A DNA stretch of 30,680 bases from CAZGKW01 sp964526295 (lineage in GTDB: Bacteria > Planctomycetota > Phycisphaerae > FEN-1346): assembly GCA_964526295.1 (NCBI GenBank), contig CAZGKW010000048.1, positions 1-30,680 on the forward strand. The letters run 5' to 3'. The notes beneath the pieces are model-generated. The model had not been told where the DNA came from, did not search any database, and saw only the letters and a program-made list of their open reading frames with translations. Positions 24,384 to 30,680 of the stretch are shown here, in pieces (position 1 is the first letter of the stretch; each line of letters begins with the position of its first letter). The translations under genes and the position numbers were made by a program.

Positions 24384-24411
24384 ACTCTAACGGATATCGG
24401 AAAGGCGTCAA
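24384..24411 (-). promoter_or_regulatory. Sigma-70-type promoter downstream of rnpB
   Basis: On the minus strand, TTGACG (24411-24406) and TAGAGT (24389-24384) are 16 bases apart. Predicted start near 24377, giving a short leader to the 19-codon ORF. Confidence 0.6.
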
Positions 24412-24429
24412 ACAGAACGCGCGATGAAT

Positions 24430-24882
24430 TCCGGCGAGCGGGCGGTAAGCCGAATTCTGTTCCCGCCTTCGCCAAGGCTTCGGCGGACAAGCCCTCCGGC
24501 CTCCTCGGGGGCCGACCCATCGAGACCTTGGCGAAGGCGGGCGACGGCCATTTGTCTGGGTCGCGCGTTGCCGCGCGGCTCGAGCGGCCAACCCGGGGCT
24601 CGTCTTGCGCGGGCCGCGCCAAGGGCCCCCTATTCGGCCTTGCTCCCGGTGGGGTTTGCCGTGCCCCGCGTGTCACCACGCGGGCGGTGCGCTCTTACCG
24701 CACCGTTTCACCCTTGCCTGATCCCCGGCTTGTGGCCGGGGCCATCGGCGGTTTGCTTTCTGTTGCACTTTCCCTGGGCTTGCGCCCGGTGGGCGTTACC
24801 CACCACCGTGCCCTGTGGAGTTCGGACTTTCCTCCCGGCCCGCAAAGGGCCGGGCGGCCGCCTCGCCCGCTCACCGGACTCC
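24430..24882 (-). ncRNA. rnpB: RNase P RNA (class A), with an enlarged P19 element
   Basis: RNase P RNA is the catalytic RNA that trims tRNA 5' ends. The conserved GAGGAAAGTCC (P3/P4, 24834-24824) and ACAGAATTCGGCTTACC (P4 3' strand, 24461-24445) are both present. P1 is a 14-bp stem (24864-24877 with 24431-24444), P2 pairs GGCGGCC with GGCCGTC, and P3 is a perfect stem with a four-base loop. Between P2 and P4 on the 3' side, where helix P19 occurs in some bacteria, lies an 80-nt palindromic insert at 24462-24541. A consensus promoter just upstream sets the start at about 24882. No terminator T-run follows. Confidence 0.94.
24462..24541 (-). repeat. Palindromic repeat inserted at P19 of rnpB
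   Basis: The 16-base arms CCCGCCTTCGCCAAGG (24462-24477) and CCTTGGCGAAGGCGGG (24526-24541) are perfectly complementary and enclose a 48-base middle that can also fold. The stem shares CGCCAAGGCT and following bases with the dispersed repeat at 9144-9214 and 24183-24252. The rest of the RNA is intact, so the insert extends P19 without breaking the core. Confidence 0.8.
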
Positions 24883-24889
24883 ACCTGTC

Positions 24890-24918
24890 AGGATACGCAC
24901 CAGACGGCGTGGAGTCAA
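24890..24918 (-). promoter_or_regulatory. Sigma-70 promoter of rnpB
   Basis: On the minus strand, TTGACT (24918-24913) and TATCCT (24895-24890) are separated by exactly 17 bases, with the start expected around 24882-24884, at the 5' end of the RNA. Confidence 0.8.
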
Positions 24919-24980
24919 GCTTGCGGGGTTTCCCGGTTCCAGCGGTGCGAACTCAATGACCCTCGAGGGGCGCGGTTCGC

Positions 24981-24998
24981 CGGCGGGCTTGCCCGCCG
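24981..24998. other. Perfect 8-bp inverted repeat between rnhA and rnpB
   Basis: CGGCGGGC and GCCCGCCG flank two T residues. It lies between the 3' end of the RNase H gene and the rnpB promoter and might reduce read-through, but it lacks a T-run. Confidence 0.4.
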
Positions 24999-25063
24999 CG
25001 CCGTTCTCTCGGCCCGCAAGGGGGTCGGCGAAACGCGCGCTTGCGAGGCCGGCCCGCCGAACG

Positions 25064-25603
25064 CTACTTCAGCCTGAAGACCTTGCCCGGGCCGGCCTTG
25101 CGCGAATCGGACGGGAGCTCGGAGTTGACTTCCTTGGCCCGGTCGCAGGCCTTGCGGGCGAGGCGGTCGGCTTCGGCGTTCTCGGCCCGGGGGATCGACT
25201 CGATCTCGACCGACGGGAAGGGCGCCAGGAGCCGCCGGACCTCGCGGTAGAGGGGCTTGAGCTTGGCGGCCTTGACCTTGTACTGGCCGGCGAGCTGGCG
25301 GACGAGCAGCTCCGAGTCGCTCCGAATCGTCAGGCGTTTGGGCAGGAGCTGGGAGGCCAGCTCCAGGCCGAGGATCAGGCCCTGGTACTCGGCCACGTTG
25401 TTCGTGGCCGGGCCGAACGCCCGGGCCTTTTCCAGCAAGGTGGTGCCGTCCGGGTCCTTGAGGAGGGCGGCCGCCCCGGCCGGGCCGGGGTTGCCCGAAC
25501 AGGCCCCGTCGACGTAGAGGAAGAGGTGCTCGGGCGATCGGCGGGGCAGGGGCCCGGTTCGCTCCAGGTCGTCGGACCCGTCGAGGGGCGGCTCGGCACT
25601 CAT
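25064..25603 (-). CDS. rnhA: RNase HI family protein
   Basis: The 179-residue protein starts at ATG 25603, overlapping the stop of the upstream zinc-ribbon gene as ATGA. RNase HI cuts RNA in RNA-DNA hybrids. The four catalytic acids are present: D32 (YVDGACSGNPG), E72 (NNVAEYQGL), D96 (RSDSELL) and D146 (NAEADRLAR). The first 25 residues are a charged lead. This is the compact RNase HI form without the basic handle of E. coli RnhA. The C-terminal tail (about 155-179) is basic and has no clear role. In many bacteria a C4 zinc-ribbon coiled-coil gene precedes an RNase HI gene, as here, though the functional link is not proven. Confidence 0.93.
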   Translation of the reverse strand: MSAEPPLDGSDDLERTGPLPRRSPEHLFLYVDGACSGNPGPAGAAALLKDPDGTTLLEKARAFGPATNNVAEYQGLILGLELASQLLPKRLTIRSDSELLVRQLAGQYKVKAAKLKPLYREVRRLLAPFPSVEIESIPRAENAEADRLARKACDRAKEVNSELPSDSRKAGPGKVFRLK

Positions 25604-26331
25604 GGCTCGTCCACGTAGAGGATGCGGGAGCAGTTCGGGCAGGTCACCAGGTCTTCACTGCGGCCCATGAGGAGGACGTAGCTGTTCTGGGTGATGCCCA
25701 TGTTGCATCCGCCGCAACTGAACGTGCCTTCCTCCTCGTCGCGGACGACACGGGCGAGGGCCTCGCCGTCGAGGCGGTCGGCGATGCGGTTGAACCGGTC
25801 GACCACCTCGCGGGGCAGCTCGCGCTGGATGTCGCGTCGGCGCTTGCGGCAGACCTCGATGCGGGCGTCGACCTCGTCCTTGTGCTGCCCGATTTCCTGG
25901 CGGAGGGCCTCCAGGTCGCGGCGGCTCCGCTGGAGGGCCTCCTCGGCCTCGGCCAGCTCGGCGGTGATGGCCTCGAGGTCCTCGTAGTCGTTCAAGATCT
26001 CGTCCTCGAGCTTCGAGATGGCCAGCTCGGCGAACTTGATTTCGTTCTGGAGGGCGGCGTACTGGCGGTTGTCGCGGACCTGGAGCTGCTGGCCTTTGAG
26101 GCGTTCGATCTGGTCCTGCTTGCCGCGGACCTCGAGCTCCTTCTGGTCGGCCCGGGCCCGGGCGGCCTGGCGGCGCTTGCGGAGGGCCTCCAGCTCGGCC
26201 TCCATCTTCTCGATCTGGGCGGCGCGGACGCGCACCGTGCGGTCGTGAGCGGCCTTCTCGGCTTCCAGGCGCCTCAGCTCCTGGTCGGCCTGCTGGAGTT
26301 CCCGTAGCGTGTCAAGGACCAGTTGGGGCAC
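25600..26331 (-). CDS. Coiled-coil protein with C4-type zinc ribbon
   Basis: The 243-residue protein is set to start at GTG 26331; GGAGGA lies just upstream. Another GTG three bases earlier would be too close to that site, and longer readings run through the promoter. Residues 5-165 are a nearly continuous coiled coil rich in Glu, Arg, Lys and Gln, with the family signature RDNRQYAALQNEIKFAE in the middle. Two CxxC pairs, SCGGC and TCPNC, near the C-terminus form a zinc ribbon. This is the DUF164/CT398/FlgZ-like family; members bind partners such as RpoN or flagellar parts in some bacteria, but the general role is not settled. It is translationally coupled to RNase HI. Confidence 0.92.
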   Translation of the reverse strand: MPQLVLDTLRELQQADQELRRLEAEKAAHDRTVRVRAAQIEKMEAELEALRKRRQAARARADQKELEVRGKQDQIERLKGQQLQVRDNRQYAALQNEIKFAELAISKLEDEILNDYEDLEAITAELAEAEEALQRSRRDLEALRQEIGQHKDEVDARIEVCRKRRRDIQRELPREVVDRFNRIADRLDGEALARVVRDEEEGTFSCGGCNMGITQNSYVLLMGRSEDLVTCPNCSRILYVDEP

Positions 26332-26361
26332 CACTCCTCCACCGGCAAGAGACCTCGGGTG

Positions 26362-26390
26362 CTTATACCGCCGGCCCCGGAGCGAATCAA
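26362..26390 (-). promoter_or_regulatory. Sigma-70-type promoter for the zinc-ribbon-rnhA operon
   Basis: On the minus strand, TTGATT (26390-26385) and TATAAG (26367-26362) are spaced 17 bases apart, with the start codon about 31 bases beyond. Confidence 0.75.
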
Positions 26391-26506
26391 GCGGAAAGCG
26401 CTTCGGCCGCGCGGGCGGCGGCGCTTCGGACGGGCCCGGAGCGGAAGCTCCGGGTGACTTGGGGACGAGCAGTCGCCTCCGCGGGTGCGGACGACCTCGC
26501 CCGCGC

Positions 26507-26538
26507 AAAAAAGGAGGCGGGGTGAGGGTCCCCGCCTC
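26507..26538 (-). terminator. Intrinsic terminator of the dnaG-rpoD operon
   Basis: On the minus strand, GAGGCGGGG (26538-26530) and CCCCGCCTC (26522-26514) form a perfect 9-bp stem with a seven-base loop, followed by CTTTTTT at 26513-26507. It is 25 bases after the rpoD stop. Confidence 0.92.
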
Positions 26539-26562
26539 GGAGCGGCAATGGGTGGCCCATGG

Positions 26563-28290
26563 TCACCCTTGCCGGGACTCATGCGGCATGCGGTCGAGAA
26601 ACCCCTCGAGCTTGCGGCTTCGGACCGGGTGCTGGAGCTTGCGGATGGCCTTGGCCTCGATCTGGCGGACGCGTTCGCGGGTGACGCGGAAGATCCGCCC
26701 CACCTCCTCCAGGGTGTACGTCTGGCCGTCGCCGATGCCGTAGCGGAGCTTGATGATCTCCCGCTCCCGGTAGGTGAGGGTCTTCAGCACGTGGTCGATC
26801 TTCGACTTCAGCATCTCCTGGGTCGCCGCCGTGACGGGCGACTCGGCGGTGTCGTCCTCGATGAAGTCGCCGAAGTAGGAGTCCTCGCTCTCGCCGACGG
26901 GCCGGTCCAGGCTGATGGGGTGGCGGCTGATCTTCATGACCCGCCGCACCTCCGAGACGGGCAGGTCGGCCTCGGCGGCCAGCTCCTCCAGGGTTGGCTC
27001 GCGGCCGGTCTCCTGGAGGAACTGCTTCGAGATATTGCGGAGCTTGGACATCGTCTCGATCATGTGGACCGGGATGCGGATCGTGCGGGCCTGGTCGGCG
27101 ATGGCCCGGGTGATCGCCTGGCGGATCCACCACGTGGCGTAGGTGGAGAACTTGTAGCCACGTCGATACTCGTACTTGTCGACGGCCCGCATGAGGCCGG
27201 TGTTGCCCTCCTGGATGAGGTCGAGGAACGAGAGGCCCCGGTTGCGGTACTTCTTGGCGATCGAGACGACGAGGCGCAGGTTCCCGCCCGAGAGGCTCCG
27301 CTTGGCGTCCTCGTACTCGTGGAAGGCCCGCATGAGCCGCGCGACGCGGGCGGCCAGGCGCTGCCGGTCCTCGCCCACGAGCCGCTGGAGGCCGTCGCGT
27401 TCCTCCTTGAGGGCGGCGATCTCGCCGGCGTCCTCCGCCCCGGTGCCCAGCTCGTCGAGGCGGCGGTGGATCTCCTCGAGCTTGTGATGGATCCCGACGA
27501 GCTTCTTCAGGATGGCCTGGATCTTGCTGGTCCGAAGGCTCAGTTCCTCCAGGAGCTGGACGCACTTGTGGCAGCGGGCCCGCATGCGGCGGTAGATGGC
27601 CTGGCGTTCGTCCTCGCTGGTGCCGGGCGCGGAGAGCCGCTCGTAGTCCTCGCGGTTGGCTTCGAGGACCTTGGCGGCCGTGGCGAGGTTCTCGGGCGTC
27701 CGCTTCTGGATGGTGGGCTTGGCGAGGTTCTCCGACATGCAGATCTTCATCGTCCGGTCGAACGGCAGCTCGCCGGACTGGACCTGGCGGAGCGTCTCGA
27801 CGGCGGCGGAGATGGCGAAGTCGCTCTGGAGCACCTTTCGGCGGAAGTGCTTCCGCGTCAGCTCGATCCGCTTCGCCAGGTAGATCTCCTGGTCCCGCGT
27901 CAGGAGCGGGATCTCACCCATCTGCGTCAGGTACATCCGCACGGGGTCGTCGATGCGGCGGTGGACCTCGGCCTCGGTGGGGGCGGCCAGGGAGACGGCG
28001 CGGCGCTTGGCGGCCTCGGCGTCCCATTCGCCGTCCTCCCCCTCGGTCGACGGATGCAGACGACGGGCCTCGAGGTCGCTCTCGTCGATCAGGTCAATGC
28101 CCAGCTCGTCGAGCTGCATCAGGATGCGGTCCAGCCGCTCGGGGCTGACGAGGTCGTCGGGCAGCCCGTCGTTCATCTCTTCGTAGGTCAGGTAACCGCG
28201 GTCCTTGCCCATTTGGACGAGGGCCGTGATTTCCGCCTCGGCCGTCCGCTTAGGCGTCGGTTCAGGCTTCTGTTCGCTCGGTTCGGCCAT
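26563..28290 (-). CDS. rpoD: Primary sigma factor RpoD
   Basis: The 575-residue protein is set to start at ATG 28290 (GGGGA upstream), 37 bases after dnaG; a longer reading would overlap dnaG. RpoD guides RNA polymerase to housekeeping promoters. Region 1.1 is seen at about 15-65 and region 1.2 at 110-140 (DDPVRMYLTQMGEIPLL). A long spacer region follows, with predicted coiled coil around residues 240-300. Region 2 shows NLRLVVSIAKKYRNRGLSFLDLIQEGN and the -10-reading segment KFSTYATWWIRQAITRAI. Region 3 is REPTLEELAAEADLP. Region 4 contains LTYREREIIKLRYG and VTRERVRQIEAKAIRKL for the -35 box. Promoters in this window agree with such a factor. The region after 1.2 (RKVLQSDFAISAAVETLRQVQSGELPFDRT) resembles that in planctomycete RpoD. 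Confidence 0.97.
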   Translation of the reverse strand: MAEPSEQKPEPTPKRTAEAEITALVQMGKDRGYLTYEEMNDGLPDDLVSPERLDRILMQLDELGIDLIDESDLEARRLHPSTEGEDGEWDAEAAKRRAVSLAAPTEAEVHRRIDDPVRMYLTQMGEIPLLTRDQEIYLAKRIELTRKHFRRKVLQSDFAISAAVETLRQVQSGELPFDRTMKICMSENLAKPTIQKRTPENLATAAKVLEANREDYERLSAPGTSEDERQAIYRRMRARCHKCVQLLEELSLRTSKIQAILKKLVGIHHKLEEIHRRLDELGTGAEDAGEIAALKEERDGLQRLVGEDRQRLAARVARLMRAFHEYEDAKRSLSGGNLRLVVSIAKKYRNRGLSFLDLIQEGNTGLMRAVDKYEYRRGYKFSTYATWWIRQAITRAIADQARTIRIPVHMIETMSKLRNISKQFLQETGREPTLEELAAEADLPVSEVRRVMKISRHPISLDRPVGESEDSYFGDFIEDDTAESPVTAATQEMLKSKIDHVLKTLTYREREIIKLRYGIGDGQTYTLEEVGRIFRVTRERVRQIEAKAIRKLQHPVRSRKLEGFLDRMPHESRQG

Positions 28291-28327
28291 GATGTCCCCG
28301 GTCTCCCTGCGTCCGTACGTCTCGCTC

Positions 28328-30175
28328 TCACCCCCCGGGGCCCCGCCGCCGCAGCTCGCGCGGCGTGAGGAACCCCCGGCGTCCCTTGCGGGCCCGGTCG
28401 AAGTCCTCGAGGGCCCGCGAATCCGCATCGCCCATCTGCCGGACGGCTTCCCCCTGGGCCGCCAGCCTCGCCTCGGCCTCGATTCGCCGGACCTCCTCCA
28501 GGCGTTCCCTAAGCAGGTCCCCGAGCGGGTCGTCCGTCTCGGCCGCCCGGCGACGGAACGCCTCGCCCCGCTCGTGCAGCTCGATGGCCAGACTGCTCGT
28601 CTCCGGGTCCTCGATCTGGCGGACCAGCGCCTGGATGTCGCAGTCGCGCCGCTTCGGCATCGCCAGGAGGGCCTCGAAGAGGGGCCGGAACGCCTCGCTC
28701 TCCAGGCCGGTCGGCAGCGCCTCGGCCACCTCGGCGGTCCGCGACGGCCAGTGCACCAGGGCCGTCAGGATGTCCCGCTCGGCGGCCCACCGCCACCCGC
28801 GGCCGGCCGGATCCGGCAGGTTATCGCCGACCTCCTGGCCGGCGGCGCTTCGCCGGGCCCGGCGGCGAATCCGCGCCAACTCCCGCCTCAGTGCCTCCTG
28901 CGAGACCTCCAGCGTCGCGCCGACCCGCCCGAGCAGCATCTCCGTCCGGACGTTCCGCTCGTCGGCCGCGAGCACGGGCGCCTGGGCCAGGCTCTCGAGC
29001 ATTGCCCTGAGGGCCCGGCGCTTCGCCGCCGGGCTCGCGCTCGCCCCGAACTCCTTACGCACCAGGGCCCACTTGTATTCCAGGGCCTCCGTCGCACCCG
29101 CCACGTACGAGGCGAACCCCTCGGCGCCCTCGTCGCGGCACACGTCGAAGGGGTCCTTGCCCTCCGGCAGGTTCGTCACGTAGACACTGACGTCCTCGGC
29201 GAGGAAAAGTTCCACCGCCCGGTCGGCCGCCCGCTCGCCGGCCTCGTCCGAGTCGAAGACCAGGACGACCTCGTCGGCGTACCGTTTGAGCGTCCTCACG
29301 TGATCGCTCGTCAGGGCGGTGCCCAGCGTCGCCACCACGTTGGCCGCGCCCACCTGGTGGGCCATCACCACGTCGGTGTAGCCCTCGACGACGACCGCCC
29401 GCCGCCGGCCCTCGATGGCCTGCCGGGCCTGCGGCAAGCCGTACAGGTGCTCGGCCTTGCGAAAGAGGGCCGTCTCCGGCGAGTTCAGGTACTTCGCCGG
29501 GTCGTCCCCGAGCGTCCGCCCGCCGAACGCCACCGGCCGGCTCAGCGTATCCAGGATCGGAAAGATCACCCGGTTGCGGAACCGGTCGTAGTAGTCCGAT
29601 CCGTCGTCCCGTCGGGTCACAAGGCCCGCCGCCTCCAGGATTTCCGGCGAAGCGCCCGCCTCCTGGGCCAGCCCGAGCAGGCGGTCCCACGAGGCCGGGG
29701 CGAACCCGATCCGGAACCGCTCGATCGTCTCCTTCTCGATGCCCCGTCCGGCCAGGTACTCCCGGGCAGGCCGACCCGTCTGAGGGTCCCTCAGGGCCGC
29801 CTCGAACTGCCGGGTGGCCCAGTCGAGGGCCTTGCGCAGCCGCTGGATCCGGCCGGCCCGTTTCCGGGCCTCCGGGTCGGTCCTGAGCTGGACCCCCGCC
29901 CGCTCCGCCAGGACCCGCACGGCCTCGGGGAACGTCAGGTTCTCCTTCAGCATGACGAAGTTGAACACGCTCCCGCCGGCCCCGCACCCGAAGCACTTGA
30001 AAATCTGCTTCGCGGGGCTCACGGTGAAGGACGGGGTCTTCTCGGGATGGAATGGGCACAGCGCCTTGTAGTCCTTGCCCGCCCGTTTCAGGGGGAAATA
30101 CCCCTGAATCACCCCTACGATATCGTTGGCGCGGGCAACTTCGTCCAGGATGTCGTCAGTGTAGAGTCCCGACAA
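28328..30175 (-). CDS. dnaG: DNA primase
   Basis: The 615-residue protein primes DNA replication. The start is placed at TTG 30175, as the conserved GLYTDDILDEVARANDIV begins at once; a good Shine-Dalgarno is lacking. The CHC2 zinc finger has C40-x2-H43 and C61-x2-C64. The catalytic core includes the RNAP basic region NRVIFPILDT and the Toprim domain with E264 (VVVEGYTDV) and the metal-binding DSDEAGE (D308, D310). The C-terminal part (about 400-600) is helical and probably docks the replicative helicase. dnaG lies upstream of rpoD as in the macromolecular-synthesis operon of many bacteria, here without rpsU, with a perfect promoter upstream. Confidence 0.96.
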   Translation of the reverse strand: MSGLYTDDILDEVARANDIVGVIQGYFPLKRAGKDYKALCPFHPEKTPSFTVSPAKQIFKCFGCGAGGSVFNFVMLKENLTFPEAVRVLAERAGVQLRTDPEARKRAGRIQRLRKALDWATRQFEAALRDPQTGRPAREYLAGRGIEKETIERFRIGFAPASWDRLLGLAQEAGASPEILEAAGLVTRRDDGSDYYDRFRNRVIFPILDTLSRPVAFGGRTLGDDPAKYLNSPETALFRKAEHLYGLPQARQAIEGRRRAVVVEGYTDVVMAHQVGAANVVATLGTALTSDHVRTLKRYADEVVLVFDSDEAGERAADRAVELFLAEDVSVYVTNLPEGKDPFDVCRDEGAEGFASYVAGATEALEYKWALVRKEFGASASPAAKRRALRAMLESLAQAPVLAADERNVRTEMLLGRVGATLEVSQEALRRELARIRRRARRSAAGQEVGDNLPDPAGRGWRWAAERDILTALVHWPSRTAEVAEALPTGLESEAFRPLFEALLAMPKRRDCDIQALVRQIEDPETSSLAIELHERGEAFRRRAAETDDPLGDLLRERLEEVRRIEAEARLAAQGEAVRQMGDADSRALEDFDRARKGRRGFLTPRELRRRGPGG

Positions 30176-30250
30176 CGCGGCGACCCGACGAACCCCTCAC
30201 GTTCGCGGTCAACTCCCCGAAGGCTATTCTAATCGTTTGTTAATCCCGTA

Positions 30251-30279
30251 ACTATACCCCGTGTCTTGGCCCCTGTCAA
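30251..30279 (-). promoter_or_regulatory. Sigma-70 promoter of dnaG-rpoD
   Basis: On the minus strand, TTGACA (30279-30274) and TATAGT (30256-30251) are exactly 17 bases apart. The -35 box is perfect and the start should be near 30244, giving a leader of about 70 bases. Confidence 0.88.
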
Positions 30280-30293
30280 CCCCGGAATCCGGC

Positions 30294-30307
30294 AAAACGG
30301 CCGTTTT
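30294..30307. promoter_or_regulatory. Perfect 14-base palindrome upstream of the dnaG promoter
   Basis: AAAACGGCCGTTTT is fully symmetric and its centre lies about 56 bases before the predicted dnaG start, just upstream of the -35 box. It could bind a dimeric regulator; no regulator is identified. Confidence 0.4.
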
Positions 30308-30499
30308 CTGCATTGCCAGGCCCCTCTCAGGGCCTCAGCCGGCCGGCTCCCCCGGCCCAGGCGCGGGGGGAGAAGGCGCAAGCTGGGCAAACGGGGCAAG
30401 CTCTCGACGCCCCCTGGTGGCCGCCTTCGGGCCGACAGGACGCTGCCGCGACACAACGCCGCTGTTCGGCTGATCTTACGCGTCAGGCGGCCGAAACCG

Positions 30500-30528
30500 T
30501 TGACCGGATTGCCCGTTCCGCCTATCAT
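30500..30528 (+). promoter_or_regulatory. Sigma-70 promoter of glycyl-tRNA synthetase
   Basis: TTGACC (30500-30505) and TATCAT (30523-30528) are 17 bases apart, 36 bases before the start codon. Confidence 0.8.
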
Positions 30529-30564
30529 CCCCGGTTCACGAGCACGCGGCGACGAGGACGAACG

Positions 30565-30680
30565 ATGGCGAACGACCAGGATCGCATGGAGAAAATCGTC
30601 TCGCTGGCCAAACGGCGGGGCTTCATCTTCCCCGGCAGCGAGATCTACGGCGGCCTGAACGGCTTCTGGGACTACGGGCC
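30565..30680 (+). CDS. glyS: Glycyl-tRNA synthetase, class II homodimer type (N-terminal part, gene runs off the window)
   Basis: ATG 30565 follows GAGGACGA. The visible 38 residues include MEKIVSLAKRRGFIFPGSEIYGG and GFWDYGP, the start of the dimeric (eukaryote/archaea/Gram-positive-like) glycyl-tRNA synthetase, which charges tRNA-Gly with glycine. It is the single-chain type and not the alpha/beta two-gene type. The rest lies beyond base 30680. A good promoter is just upstream. Confidence 0.92.
   Translation, partial: MANDQDRMEKIVSLAKRRGFIFPGSEIYGGLNGFWDYG

Larger units (their letters stand above)
30176..30564. other. Divergent promoter region between dnaG and glyS
   Basis: This 389-base gap holds no convincing gene. 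It has the dnaG promoter (30251-30279), a 14-base palindrome (30294-30307), a short hairpin (AGGCCC at 30318-30323 with GGGCCT at 30330-30335), and the glyS promoter (30500-30528). The middle (about 30340-30490) is GC-rich with no recognised signal. No T-box leader is evident. Confidence 0.6.

Noticed and set aside
24057..25077. Several plus-strand frames across the rnpB region
   Set aside because: They are created by the RNase P RNA and by repeats; rnpB explains the conservation.
26485..28368. Open frame antisense to rpoD
   Set aside because: Leu/Asp/Val-rich translation is the mirror of rpoD codons; no ribosome site or family motifs.
28205..30232. Open frame antisense to dnaG
   Set aside because: Same reasons: no motifs, and the primase on the other strand has its zinc finger and Toprim motifs intact.
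30340..30490. Possible T-box or other leader RNA ahead of glyS
   Set aside because: No T-box consensus or specifier structure, and the promoter lies after this stretch, so it would not be in the transcript.

Overview
The window is very GC-rich chromosomal DNA from an uncultured-looking bacterium. I place it in the Planctomycetota or the wider PVC group with moderate confidence. The reasons are the RpoD-type sequence between regions 1.2 and 2, the secreted DUF4038-type and other glycoside-hydrolase-like proteins, a Tes/MJ0619-like radical SAM protein, and dispersed palindromic repeats in the intergenic gaps. Most genes have a clear Shine-Dalgarno sequence, and several promoters match the TTGACA / TATAAT consensus.

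Layout. 1-509: the 3' end of a 23S rRNA gene, a 5S rRNA gene and a strong intrinsic terminator. 510-1030: a small zinc-ribbon gene and a broken hepT toxin remnant. 1039-2745 (minus): the radical SAM gene. 2938-7886 (plus): three genes, namely a secreted DUF5060/DUF4038 glycosidase-like protein, a membrane-anchored unknown, and a large secreted glycosidase-like protein. 7980-13404 (plus): an AGXT-type aminotransferase, a divergent PanB, an aldo/keto reductase and a GH94 phosphorylase. 13503-17873 (minus): a tightly coupled operon of an N-acetylneuraminate-lyase-like aldolase, a second GH94 phosphorylase and a mandelate-racemase-type enolase-superfamily enzyme. 18061-19131 (plus): class I fructose-bisphosphate aldolase, divergent from that operon. 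19261-24011: an unknown winged-helix-like protein, a GNAT acetyltransferase, a mutarotase-like protein, an MDR oxidoreductase and a methyltransferase. 24283-24882 (minus): RNase P RNA followed by a promoter, Shine-Dalgarno and 19-codon reading frame. 25064-26334 (minus): a coiled-coil C4 zinc-ribbon protein overlapping an RNase HI gene. 26563-30175 (minus): the dnaG-rpoD operon with its own promoter and terminator. 30565-30680 (plus): the start of glycyl-tRNA synthetase.

How the genes may work together. The secreted proteins near 2938-7886 look like polysaccharide side-chain trimming. The 13503-17873 operon looks like an intracellular route in which a beta-disaccharide is split by phosphate, an acid sugar is dehydrated and a 2-keto-3-deoxy (or sialic) acid is cleaved to pyruvate, next to a glycolytic aldolase gene. 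The right-hand 6 kb is core information processing (RNase P, RNase H, primase, sigma factor, glycyl-tRNA synthetase).

Most notable observations: an RNase P RNA whose P19 position carries an approximately 80-nt palindromic insert related to a dispersed repeat elsewhere in the window; the one-operon combination of aldolase, phosphorylase and dehydratase, with a two-turn-phased direct repeat at its promoter; a small ORF with strong expression signals just after rnpB; and several families of palindromic intergenic repeats.
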